This document shows positions 1-11,208 of a stretch of DNA of 64,000 nt, in pieces. A program made the position numbers and the translations under genes. This DNA comes from Argentina anserina (lineage: Eukaryota > Streptophyta > Magnoliopsida > Rosales > Rosaceae): NCBI RefSeq assembly GCF_933775445.1, contig NC_065872.1, positions 21,824,001-21,888,000 on the forward strand, written 5' to 3'. Every line of letters starts with the position of its first letter. The stretch's first letter is position 1. The notes below the pieces were generated by a model that saw nothing but the letters and a program-made list of their open reading frames with translations, was not told where the DNA came from and ran no database searches.

Positions 1-2950
1 AACATTTTTAAAACATGTGTACTCATGAGACCTGGGCAGCCCATCTGGTTACCCCTCATGTTGTACTATGGCATATAGACTAGAGCTCTAACTGGTTGTA
101 ACCAACACCCAACCAAAGGCTTGGTTCCCGATTTAAATAGCATCACCAAGTCCGAAGACCAGAAAACGTTTTAACAAGACTCAATGTTAAAATCACGTAC
201 AATAAAACAATCCACACATGTTTATATTATACTAAAACCAAGCGACTCTTACACAACAAATTATATAATAGTCACACCAATAATCCATTATACCGGAAGG
301 TACATTTTCTTCCCTTCCGGCCCCATCCGCCACAATAATCCTCTACTTTACCGGAAGGTACATTTTCTTCCCTTCCGGTCCCATCCGCCACAATTAAACG
401 AAAACGATAAAAATTGCATAATTTAAATGAAAACCATAACATATATAATATAGCGAATCGTATATGTGTATTGTATTTACCATTTTAGTACACATACACA
501 ACTTACTATATTATATCGACGTCACAATTCACTTGATTTAGAGAAAACGTAACATTAACTTGAATGTGTCTTAGCGTAAATGCAAGTCACTGCCAAAGGA
601 AGACTTGTCCTAGTGAGATTTACTCACCTTAAATCTTGCGTGCAACTTCTACAACACTAAGTGAGATCCCCTCACTCGTTTCGTCGGTCACCTAGTGGCA
701 TAACAACGTGCTTAGAAAATGACCCGCATAACAATAGGTGAATAATAATTACAGTTAAAAACATTATTCACGAAAATATTGTTCACGCAAACACTGTTCA
801 CGCGCCGCACTACACGGCCGCGCTTGATGCTCTAAGTAGTCGCGTGTGGTGCTCACGTGCTGCCACAAGCAAGCGCGCGTGGTGCTCTCTTGCAGCCATC
901 AAAACCCATCGATTTTGTTCCTACAACCGTCCTAGGCCTAATACCTACTCCCTGATGCCGCACCTCCTCCCACGCGCCACCCTAGGCGGCGGCACGCGCC
1001 CACAAACACCTCCACCCGAAATCTCCAAATTTCGAACAACAAAAACGTAGATCACAAGGAGGAGAACATAATCATAATTGCGGCTAGTTGCAAACCGGTC
1101 GGAGACGCCGGAAATGCCGCCGCTAGAAACCCGGATCAAAGTTGAAGATCGGCGGTGAATCAACTCGATTCGAGCCTCTCTGCTGGTGGATTCGCGCCTA
1201 GATGGAGGACGGAAGACCTGTGACAGCCGCCTCGTGCCCTAACCTCATCGGCGACGTCGAGCTCGACGGAGCTGAAGCTGTACGTCCTCGGGTGCAGCTG
1301 AAATGCGGCGCGAGGTGGGGTGCCACCACCACCGGTCGACGCGTCTCGGTCATGCGGTTCCAACGACACCAACGGTGTCGAAGACGGCGGCTGGAGGAAG
1401 GAGATCGTCGGAAAAGAAGGTTCGGCTACGATTTTGGCGAAAAAAGGGGGTCAGGGGGAAAGAGAGAAAGTTGCGGGTTGGGTTTCTGATTTAGGAAAGT
1501 TTGGGTTTCCAAAAATGCCCTTTTATACTCTTTCCAAAAACGGAAACCACACTTCCGTTGCTAACAACTTACAAACACGATGTCCGATTAAGGCATGTCG
1601 CGTGTCTACGAACTCTAACGAGGAGCTCTACGACTTTCGTGAATGAAGTTTTCTGAGATGAGCGACGGATTAAAAGTTAACTCTTAAGCACTGAAAACAT
1701 AACGTTTTTCAACCTTAAATTTCCGAAATCACTTTCATTTTGTAAAGACATTTAAGAGAAGGTGTAGAATGTGATTTTACTCGAATTACCAAACATAATA
1801 ATTTACGAGATATTACAAGAAATAAAACTCGAAAAAATCGGGATATTGCAATTGCCATCACTTTAAAGAAAAACATGAACTAAGGATAAGGATATGAAGC
1901 TTATATACAACAGATTTTAAAATATTTAAAAACGATTTAAAAGTCTTATATGCGGTTAGATAGATAGATTAGACAAACAACATAAGGAATTAGAATTCTG
2001 ACCTCTTTTATCTTAGGTTGTGCTGCAACACCCGTCTATTCCAAGGCATCGAATGGTCTACTAACCACCTCCCAATTGCAACTAATAGGTGTAATTCTTC
2101 AATTTAACCGTCCAATGACTGCAATTTGGTCATAAATAAAGGCAAACGAACATGAACTCCTCAATTCATCACAGAGAGGGGAAAAAAATTAAATGAAGGA
2201 AAAAAAACTGAATCGGTAAACCTGTAAGAGCTAAATGAAATGAACACAAAAGTGAATTCGTCTCTTTCTCTTTGTTCTGCCGCTCTTTCTCTTTGTTCGG
2301 TTGTAATTTCTTAGCTTGCAATTCAGGAGAAAGGTGTGTAGCTTGCGATTCGAGAGTAATGATATAGCCATCTCTTTTCTCATATCGTGACTTGGCTGAG
2401 TGGCAGTTGAGATGAGTGGCCGGGTGAGTTTATTCGTAACCCACTCCTGCTCTCGTATTAATTTTTTTTTCGGTTGCTTTAGTTTTACGAAATAGCCCTT
2501 GCGTTTTATTTGTGAGATATAGATGACAGAAGGTTAAATCTGAGTATTCATAATTTGGTGATTGATGCATGTGCCAGTTTTATAGTAGTTGGGATAACGA
2601 TCGAGAGAGCGAACGTCCGTAATAGGATTAAACTGCAGATTGGCACGTGGCTGGCAGAGGTCATCTTCATTATCAAGTGGGACCCACAGTTCTCCTTTTC
2701 CTCTCCGTTTGCTTGAAGCCTCGAACCCAAAAATACAATCCCAAAATCTCTTTAAACCCAGAAAATGAAACAAAATATCAGTGGCTATCGACCAATTGGA
2801 ATTCATTCACATGGGTAGTCTTAGATCACTGGAAAGTTTCAGATCTTTTACATGAGTTCTTTAAGCCCAAATCATAGAAAATTAGAAAAGAAGAAAGAAA
2901 GAATACAAGATCAAGATTAGAAGAATTAAATTCGAAAGCATGACATCTAT
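1..2950. other. Stretch without a supported gene; possible degraded LTR or leader
   Basis: I see no supportable gene here. The stretch alternates AT-rich sequence with a GC-rich block at about 800-1500. On the minus strand that block reads like the 5' leader or LTR of a plant retrotransposon, but I found no paired repeat, PBS or coding domain in the window to prove it. The short frames in 844-1646 have no recognisable motif and overlap on both strands. A 58-bp tandem duplication lies at 291-395. At about 2250-2310 a short pyrimidine-rich phrase (CTCTTTCTCTTTGTTC) is repeated. The last bases before the Gypsy element are host flank ending in the target duplication. Confidence 0.4.
291..395. repeat. 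58-bp tandem duplication containing a small hairpin
   Basis: A unit starting TACCGGAAGGTACATTTTC begins at 291 and again at 349. The second copy is cut short after about 47 bp and has one mismatch (C to T). Each unit contains CCGGAAGG and, 14 bases on, its exact inverse CCTTCCGG, so each copy can form an 8-bp stem. Function unknown. Confidence 0.8.
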
Positions 2951-2955
2951 GATTG

Positions 2956-3787
2956 TGTTTGAGCTGGGAAAACGGATTCTCCTCAGAGAACAATCAGCAA
3001 GCCCCGGTGTCGAACCCTGGACGGTTCAACCCTTCGTTCTCTGTTGTTGCCGGCGTGCCAGTACCTTTGAGTTAGGTACAACTCTTGCTTTGTTGACGAT
3101 GATTGTGCTCCACGTACTGTCTTCGTCTCAAACGATTGCTCCGCAGTTGCTGATAAACCGCTGAAGTTCGAATGACCTATACACAACCGGAGTTGCTAGG
3201 TACCTTTGACTCCACCTCAAGTAGATGCCCGATCTTACTTTAGACCGCTTGGGGAAAAGCAGAGCTTATATTGTGTCGTTAATAGCAGGACTCTCTCGCA
3301 AATGGAATTTGCTGACTAGTGCAGACTTTGGGTTTGCTAGAAGCTAGGCTAGCGACTCGATGGACTTGACTCGAATTGCCGAAATTAATCGGACTTGTTG
3401 CTACATGCAGCGCGAGGCATGCATCTGGGTAGCTCCGCTCCGATAGGAGACTTGGTTGCCGAAGCTAATCGGACTTTTACTCCGTTGGGAGATTTTTACT
3501 ATGCGGTTGCGCGATAGTTTGTTTGACGTTGCGTGTGTTATTCTGCGCATTCGACCCTCCTTATATAGAGAACACAAATTGTTCTTTCTTGCGAATCAAG
3601 TCCTCAGAACCTCCTAGTTGATTTAGATTCATCTTCCTTAATCAACTCAGATTCTATACGGCCATAGTCCCCTAAATCTATTCCAATACGGCAGATAATC
3701 TTACTTTGTGATATACTTTCCCCAAATATCCGGTCCACAGGCCTAAGTCGTCTAGATAATACCGGAGTATTGTTTTAGGCCCAAACA
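2956..3787 (-). repeat. LTR (3' LTR of the Gypsy element)
   Basis: This 832-bp repeat starts TGTTTGAGCTGGG and ends GGCCCAAACA. It is a near copy of 16696-17526. On the minus strand it contains a CTATATAAGG TATA box around 3561-3570. It is the downstream LTR because gag-pol is on the minus strand. Target duplication GATTG lies just outside at 2951-2955. Confidence 0.95.
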
Positions 3788-3801
3788 TTGCCCCCCATGC
3801 C
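3788..3801 (-). other. Polypurine tract of the Gypsy element
   Basis: The minus strand reads GGCATGGGGGGCAA directly against the LTR. That is the position and composition expected for the plus-strand DNA priming site, and it independently supports the minus-strand orientation of the element. Confidence 0.75.
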
Positions 3802-4056
3802 TTGAAATTGAAGACCCCGCTAAATTGAAAAGGGCTAAAAGAAAACCCCAAACGGTTATCTTTTAAAAATAATCTGAAACGCTTTAAGTTCCCCCGTCAC
3901 CAACTAACGCGCGCCTTCTCCTCAAACCACTACAACCTTTCGAGCTGAAGTACGCGAGAAACACTTACTGTTTCAAAACTCAAACCAGTTCCAATCGAGC
4001 CAACGCGACTCCTCCCTGAACCCATCAGTTTCGATTTCAGAAACCCTTTCAGTTCC

Positions 4057-4065
4057 TATATAAAT
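4057..4065 (+). promoter_or_regulatory. TATA box for the antisense PMD gene
   Basis: TATATAAAT lies about 100 nt upstream of the first ATG (4161) of the plus-strand gene, inside the element about 270 bp from the LTR. Spacing and context fit a core promoter that drives transcription opposite to gag-pol. Inferred from sequence only. Confidence 0.55.
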
Positions 4066-4160
4066 TGCACTCTCGAACCCAACAAATTCATCCAACTCGA
4101 TTGCTATATCATCAGACCATCTAGAAAGCCCTCTTTTGAAGCTCTTTATTTCCGACAACA

Positions 4161-7100
4161 ATGGCCCCGAAACCCAAACAACGTTATGCCCAAGCAGGTG
4201 CGAGACCTCTTCGCGATTACCCAAACCGCGAACCCACCAATCGCACCACAATCGGAGTGATTGACGACAGCACGGTGTACTTGGGCCCCTCTCTTGCCGG
4301 AATCCCGGAGCATACCGACACCGACTACCACCACCGCTCGCGAACTCCTCCGCTTGCTTTCAGGAACACCCCAGCCACCTTCAGAGGATGGCAAGTGCAC
4401 AGCCACCACCATGCCCTTGTCGGAGCATGGCCCAAAGTTTCCGAAGCTATGCAGCTATGGTATGAAGGTCCTCGGCTGCTCGATCGTGACATATGGCATG
4501 CGGCATGAATCTTGGAAAGTATCGACATTTGCTTCAAACTGGCTCAGGTTGGAGGCAACGGATGCGCCATCATGGCTGCTGCTTGCTTATGGAATTCCGC
4601 AAGTAATACTTTCGACTTTCAATTTGGTCAAATGGGTATATCTTTGCTAGACATGTATGCTATCATAGGTCTTCCAGTTGGTACCAGGCCCTATAGAGAT
4701 CAGGATTATTTTGATGCTGAGTGCCCGGTCACCGCCACTCGCAACGTTGGTATCTACCAATCATACGGCTCCTGGGTCTCTAGTTTTGATCGCAATCCTA
4801 CTGCCAATGCTGGGATTGCCTTCTTGGAATTTTGGTTAACCAAGTTCTTGTTCTGCTCTAATTCCAAGAAGATGACTGGGCACCGACTGCAGCTCGCGAC
4901 ACTTCTCTACAATGGCCACATTGTGGGTTTAGCGCAAATAGTCCTGGTAGAAATCTACCGTATGCTGCGTGCGCTCTCCCAAGAACCCCTCAATTATCAT
5001 AATCTGTCAGGGCCTATGTGGATTCTAGACCTCTGGATTCATGTCTACTTTGTGCAGCTGCGAAATGAAAATGCAAGGGACTTCCGTCTAACAGAAGTAC
5101 TGGGAAATGCATTTATTGGTTTGGAGCCCAACTTCTCTCTTCGCTACGCAGCATGCTTCGAGTATTTCTACACCCTGGACGCCTCAGCTCTTGACTCCAC
5201 ACAACTATTGCTAGACCGTACTCACCCTAAAGCCATCCGAGGTGGCTTCTTAACCCTCATACGCTATGATGGAGAGAGTCGGTATTTGTTTGAACAGGCT
5301 GTATCCATGGCGGATCTACCCCGACATCCCTGCAACGGAGTAGAACTCTATGCCCCCCATCTATTCGCGAGGCAGTTAAGAATGATTCAAATGGTTCACT
5401 TCCCTCCTATTGAGAGTCTGAACCTGTTTTCCTCATGGCGACGCCCCATGGTCCCTGTTAATGACACCAATCCTGGACACCAGCCCCCGTCTCAGTTGCA
5501 ACCCACTCCCCTTTCTGTGCTAGCAAGTGGGAGTATTCTTCGCTGCTTTCGTGCCGGCAAAGCCTACCTCAATGGTGGGAGAGGATCAATTCAGGCCAGT
5601 GGGAGTAACGCTCGCGGGTCACTTTCCAATACATCTTCCAAACAGGGCTCAGGAGATATTTGCAAGAGGACCCTGAGGTTCCTGGAGATGAGGATTTCCT
5701 GCGGGCAGTTATTCCAAATGCTGTCAGAATCGTTCCTTCAAGGGTAAAATCCTAACGCCTCTTCGAACTCCTACAGTTCTTGTTTCAGCACTGATTAAAA
5801 AAAACCACTAACTGGTTCATGTTGCAGGTTTTTGAGAACACAGCTGGTGCTTCCTCCTCCCAAGGTTGTAAACGAAGAAGAACAACCTCTAGTCCTGATG
5901 ATGACGCGGATGATCCTGACGCCATAGACTTCAATCATGTAAGTCTTCCTCCATATTTGATAACAACACTAAAGACTGTTGTAACCTCCTCCATTAAGCA
6001 ACTCCTGTAAACGTCAGTTGATTCAAAGGAGAAGAATAGGTGCCTCAAACACCTCTGCCGCACTCACGATGGCTAACCAGGTCAGCCCTGAGCCAATGAC
6101 TGGGATTAGCAATCCAGAGGCAGCCATCAAGGTAAAAAGAACACACTACTTGTTCCAATTAACGCTATATTCATGAGCCACTCTGACTGATTCTCATCTG
6201 ATTTGTAGGTTCGCGAGAACCTAACTTCTACACCTTTGTCCACCCCTCACATTGTAGCCCCCGCGATGGAAGACCCTGCCGTAAGTGGTCAAACACGCCG
6301 TTGCCCCCTAGAGCAACACTTTATTGTTCGCTAAGATGTAGTTCTTTAACTTACATTGATTGCCTGTGGGTCAATGATATCCTTCATGGTCTCTAACACA
6401 GGTTCACGTTGACGCTCAACCACCTACCACGGAAGTCGCGACTGCTATATTACCGAATGTGGCTGTGAACCAAGAAACCACTCAGACCACTCCCCCTATT
6501 ACGGTGGCGAACGCTCAGATCTTGGAGTTGCAAATGTTGATCGTCCCTACAACGGTGCTCTCCCATTCCTCTTCAACCCAAATTCTGGGGAATGAAGTGG
6601 GAGATGAAGAAGACGTGACCAGTTCCAACCAAGCAGATGAAGATGTGGATCATTCCTTCGCGACTGCGGACCCAGCGAGCCCTGATGACGCACCGCAACC
6701 TCCTCTAGGAAACGAGGCTCCCTCTACTCATTCTGATGGGGTAATACCTTTAACCACTTCCTAGTTTATGCGTTTCTGCCTTTCTTTGTAAACACTTAGC
6801 TGTTTTATTAATTGTTCTTTACTCTCTATAGGTTGTGGCAATCGCGACTACTTCCAGCCTGCCAATTGTGCCAACTGTTAGAGCCTCTGGACCTACACCC
6901 GCTATTGATCCAACCGGGAATTACCCCAGTCCCTCTTTGGAAGATCTCCTGGATGATATGCTAGGTCCGGCGAGCCCCCTAATGTCTATAGAGTCTCAAG
7001 AACTTGTCCAGGCCTGGGCACAACTCGCGGAACTATCCTCTGAAGACCTAACTGATCCAGCTCGTCTGGCTAAGGTGAAGGATGCCCTTCGCTACCTGAA

Positions 7101-7533
7101 ACTACCCTCACCTGACCCAAGCCTAGTCGCGAATGCTGAACAGGCGCTGAACACCATCCTGTGTCTCATGGCAGAATGCCACAACTGGAGGAGCGAAGCT
7201 CAGAGTGTGTCCCAACACAACGCTGATGCCCGACAATTCGTTACGTAAAGCCCTGCTCAACTTAGGGCCAAACTTCATCATGCCAAGACCAGCCGCCCGC
7301 AAGAAATTAGTGCATTGCGGCAACAACTAGCAGAGCTTGAAGCTGAGCAAGCTAGGGAGCTCAAGGCTATAGAAGAAGAAATAAGAAGTGTTGTACCCCA
7401 AATACAAGAGCGCAAAAGGCAACTGGCGGCCTCTGAGGCTGAAGAAAGGAGACTCAACAATCTGATATGCGACAAGGCCAACGATACTAGAAAGCTCCTT
7501 TTAGATATTCGCCTTGTTGGGCATAAAATGTAA
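4161..7533 (+). pseudogene. Antisense, intron-containing plant mobile domain (PMD) gene
   Basis: The N-terminal part (4161-5747) resembles the plant mobile domain family (MAIN/MAIL1-like, 'aminotransferase-like, plant mobile domain'). Visible features are a WHAA...ICFK helix, LLDMYAIIGLPV, FLEFWLTKFLFCS, and a YFVQLRNENARDF-type segment. This domain is known from nuclear proteins and from Gypsy/MULE captures. An in-frame TGA at 4506 interrupts it, and the same frame resumes immediately. Downstream, short open segments are separated by canonical plant introns: donor near 5745 and acceptor TTGCAG at about 5827, donor GTAAGT at 5941, acceptor near 6208, GTAAGT at about 6281, acceptor near 6400, donor about 6740, acceptor CTATAG at about 6832. 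The last segment (6835-7533) is acidic, then a charged coiled coil (QLAELEAEQARELKAIEEE). An in-frame TAA lies at 7246. Splice sites are read by eye. Function in the element is unknown. Confidence 0.75.
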
Positions 7534-8851
7534 CTTGAACATCAATGCATTTCAATAGTAAGAATTGTAACTTATCTCTATCTGCTTCCCCTACTCGCGT
7601 CTCCTTGATTCGTTCACAACCCAACTACAAGCCCACGACTGGAGCCCAACTCAACTCGTCCCCGTTTAAGTTCACATGCAAACCCTCGTAAACCGGAGCA
7701 ATCAATACTGGCGAACGCGCAAACCGTTTCAGGTTAACCATTATTGCTGCAATTAATCCCGGGTGTGATCTCCAAATCCGTATCTTTAATCGCAACCCTT
7801 GAATCCAAGTTTCTTCCGCTATAAAATGAAACCCTAAGGGAAGATCTCACCACGCTTTCTTCCGCAGCCTCCCACCATGTCGATTCCATTTCCTCCTTCG
7901 AAACCCCTTAGGTTTCCTAAGTTTCATCCCCTAGACCTGCAAACTCAGTAGCACTTTGTGAGAGCCTTATTCTACCCTCAAATGTGAGGTGGGAGTCTTA
8001 TTCCACCCTCACCTCCTCCCTTCTTTGTAGTTCCACACCGGGGATCTACCCTGCATTAAGGGTTGTTCCTAGTGAAGGATTACAGGTAAAAGAGGAAAAG
8101 GCAGCCCTTCCCGCGGCCTATACATCATTGTTTAGTCGCCGAGCATCGGGAAGTAGGCTGCCGAATCTGGGACCAGAGCCAATAGGTACAGCATGCTCGT
8201 CACGTACCTCTTTTGATACGCGACACAAGCTGTTTTACCTCCCATGTGCAATATCCTCCAATCTCCCTTCTTTGAAGGAACATCAGGCGAGTGCTGCAAA
8301 CCAAGGCTCAGGATCCCTCATGCTACCACCAGTTTTCCAATTAGAACCTATATTTGGCAACAAGCTGGTTACAATCGGTCATTCACTGGTGCAGTTTAAT
8401 CTCAAGTTTCTCGCGGTGGTGGGATGAACAAGAAGCATCGCGAAGACCTTTCCACCTAGTATAGATGGTATCAGAGCTTTTGAAGGCTCACATGTAATAG
8501 TATAGGTCTTGTATAAAGTTTCTGGCCACAAAGCCATATGAATAAAACACAACTTGTTTCATAAAAACACTTGTTATTGTTTCATTGCTGCATAACCAAA
8601 GTTATAACCCATGCTAGACCACAAATATTGGTCCAATGTATTACACAACATGCCGGAGCACAAGTAAGAAACTCAAAAAGTTTCAGAAACTCAAAAAAAA
8701 AACAAATTTTGGGTTCGCGAACCTATGGCTTAGAACGTTCGCGATCGAGCAAAAATGCCTGAATTCGCGATTGCTCAGAGTATCCATGGTGTTGCCCCCC
8801 TGTTTACTTGGTTGGAAGAATGTAGTCCAAGAAAACACTAGAGGACCCTCG
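7534..8851 (+). other. Inter-ORF region with a possible second antisense unit
   Basis: A plus-strand TATAAAA at 7820-7826 is followed 51 nt later by an ATG in good context (CCACCATGTCG, ATG at 7877). That frame closes after 24 codons at 7951. A further open stretch (about 7984-8427, 147 codons, no domain recognised) may be joined to it by splicing, with a TTTGTAG acceptor near 8028. Tat-lineage elements are reported to carry one or more antisense ORFs, so a second small unit is plausible, but I cannot identify a product. From 8428 to 8851 I see only untranslated element sequence rich in TCGCGA. Confidence 0.35.
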
Positions 8852-10332
8852 CTATATTGCTCGCACCGCAGTCGGTGGATCTTCATATTCCCAAACACTA
8901 GGAAAGTACTTCTTAAGATGGCGACCATTCATGGGATTTCGATGAGCATTCCCGTCAGTGTCGCGAAGGTAGTAGGCGCCTTTGCCCATTACTCGATCAA
9001 TCACATAAGGACATTCCCATTTGGCAGACCATTTACCGCGACCATGAACTCGTTCACCAAAAGGCAAACAAACTTTCCAAACCAAGTCCCCCACTCCAAA
9101 GCTGCGTCCTCGCGTGCGTTTGTCGTAAAGTCGTGCTATCTTTTTCTTTTCGGCAATAAGGCTATCAAGAGCTTCCATCCGGCAAAGGTCCAAGTCCTCA
9201 TGTTCTTGAAACATAGCCTGAACATAGTCCTCCCCAATCAACTGGTGCTGTTCGCGAACCCGCAGCGACTGAACATTAATTTCCATAGGAAGGACCGCAT
9301 CATGTCCATACATCAACGCATAGGGGGTAGTACCAGTTGGAGTACGCTTGGAAGTTCTATAAGCCCACAATGTGTGATCCAACTCTATATGCCACGATCG
9401 GGGATTTGCATCCAACATTCGCTTAAGTATAGACAGAATGACGCGGTTGCTAGCTTCTTCCTGGCCATTCGCTTGAGCATAATAAGGACTGGAATGCAGA
9501 AACTTGATCCTATAGCCAGCTAGGAACTTCTGGGTCTTCTCAGCCATGAAACCTGCCCCCTGTCTGCAACCAAACATTCTGGAATACCATACCTGGTGAT
9601 AACATATTTGAAGATGAAGTCTGTGATCACCTTTAAAGATGTTGTCTTGACTGGTATGGTCTCGACCCATTTGGGGAAGAAATCTGTAGCCAAGAGAATG
9701 TGCTTGTGCTGCAAGGAAGAATTGGGGTGGATCTCCCCAATAAAGTCTAAAGCCCAGCCATGACCCGGCCAAGGTTTAATGATAGTTTGTAGAGGAACGT
9801 CAGGCACATGCTGGACTGGCCCATGCATTTGACACTCGATGCAACCATGTGCGAAGCTGATGCAGTCCTTGAGCATGGTAGGCCAATACAAACCATATCG
9901 GCGAATGAGCCAACGCATCTTTGGACCGGCTTGGTGAGAACCACAATTGCCACAATGAACCTCTCGCAAGAACCTCTTAGCCTCAGCTCCATAGATGCAT
10001 CGTAGGTACAAGCCATCTTCTGCCCTGCGCAATAGTTCACCGCCTCGAAGGACGTAGTTAGTAGCAAAATATCTAACCCTCTTGTCCACCGGTGCAGAAG
10101 GATCAGTGAGGTATTGGATAATCGGTTGCCGCCAACCTTCATCAATAGTATCAAGAACAGCAACCAACCATTCATCGTGAACCTCCTTCCTTGCCATAAA
10201 GGAAGGTAATGTGCGTCTCTGAACCTTCAAAATCCTCTCCCGAACGCCATCTGCCAAGCGAATGCCCGTAGCCAACTGTGCTAATTTATTGGCAGCGAAG
10301 TTTCGTTCGCGAGGAATATAATCAAGCACCAC
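8852..10332 (-). pseudogene. Gypsy integrase (pol C-terminal region)
   Basis: Two overlapping minus-strand frames (10332-9520 and 9772-8852) together encode a full integrase. The N-terminal zinc-binding HHCC region is visible (EVHCGNCGSHQ, then CIECQ). The catalytic core follows: first Asp in WALDFIGEI, second Asp in LVADRG, and the Glu in QANGQEEASNRV. The C-terminal part contains the YDKRTRG...GDLVWK module and ends ...AYYLRDTDG...HLKKYF. The frame change lies near 9520-9560, between the second Asp and the catalytic Glu, so this copy should not make a continuous protein. It belongs to the polyprotein, downstream of RNase H, and its end faces the 3' end of the antisense genes. It integrates element cDNA in an active relative. 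Confidence 0.92.
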
Positions 10333-10380
10333 ATCGGCAAATTGGTCTAATAATTTCGATGCTCGTTCCCAAAAAGGGAG

Positions 10381-11208
10381 TTATGCAAAGTTGTTGCACT
10401 TGTAGATCCCCTTGAGCTGGTTAATGACTAGGAGGGAATCACCTAATACCTCTACCTCGGTGACCTCTAGATCAAGCAACAACTCCAAGCCAATGATGAT
10501 GGCCTCATATTCTGCCTGATTGTTAGTGCACTTCCACTCCAGCTGAAAAGAGTAGCAATGTCTGACGCCAGAGGGATTAACCAATGCAACACCCGCTCCG
10601 GACAAGTGATCGGTGCTGCTACCATCGAAGTATAAAACCCAAGGCTGAGTGTGAACGAAGGAAACAACCACATTCTGGTCGTCAATGTCCTCCACAATAG
10701 GATGATGCAACAAGAAATCAGACACTGCATGTCCTGTGAGCGCATTTAAGGGTGTATACTGTAAAGAAAACTCTAATAATGCCAAAATCGACTTACCAAT
10801 CCGACCCCTAAGCATAGGTCTGGTAAGCATATACTTCACCAAATCAGTTTGTGCCACCACCACCGTGGTAAAGGATAGCATGTAATGGCGAAGCTTAGTA
10901 CCTGCGAAGTACAGAGCTAAACATAACCTCTCAATCGGTGAGTATCTAGTGTCAGCGTCTAACAAGGTTCAGCTCAAGTAATAAACATCATGTTCAACCT
11001 TCTTGCCCCCCCCCCCCTCTCCATCACCATCCTGTGCTAGGAGTCCTGTGATGGAGTAAGGAGATGCGGAGATGTATAGCTTCAAAGGTATTCCCGGCCG
11101 TGGGGGTCTAAGAACAGGTGGATGAGTAAGGTATTCCTTGATCTTGTCAAAAGCTGCCTGTTGCACAGGTCCCCACTGAAATTCTTGATCTGCCATAAGC
11201 TTCAGCAA
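10381..11208 (-). pseudogene. RNase H plus second (archaeal-type) RNase H domain
   Basis: Segment 11208-10969 holds the end of the RT connection and the start of the first RNase H (FDKIKEYLTHPPVL, LKLYISASPYSITGLL). It is cut by a stop beside a C-run at 11009-11017 (Gly-rich in the protein). Segment 10965-10381 continues with RYSPIERLCLALYFAGTKLRHY of the ordinary RNase H. It then adds a second RNase H-like domain: VLYFDGSSTDHLSGAGVAL with the catalytic Asp, NNQAEYEAIIIGLELL with the Glu, and LGDSLLVINQLKG with the next Asp. A dual RNase H of this layout is a hallmark of plant Tat elements. A stop at about 10381 separates it from integrase. Confidence 0.88.

Noticed and set aside
844..1646. 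Overlapping open frames of 60-108 codons in the GC-rich block
   Set aside because: They have no motif, overlap on both strands, and the composition explains them. Treated as non-coding.
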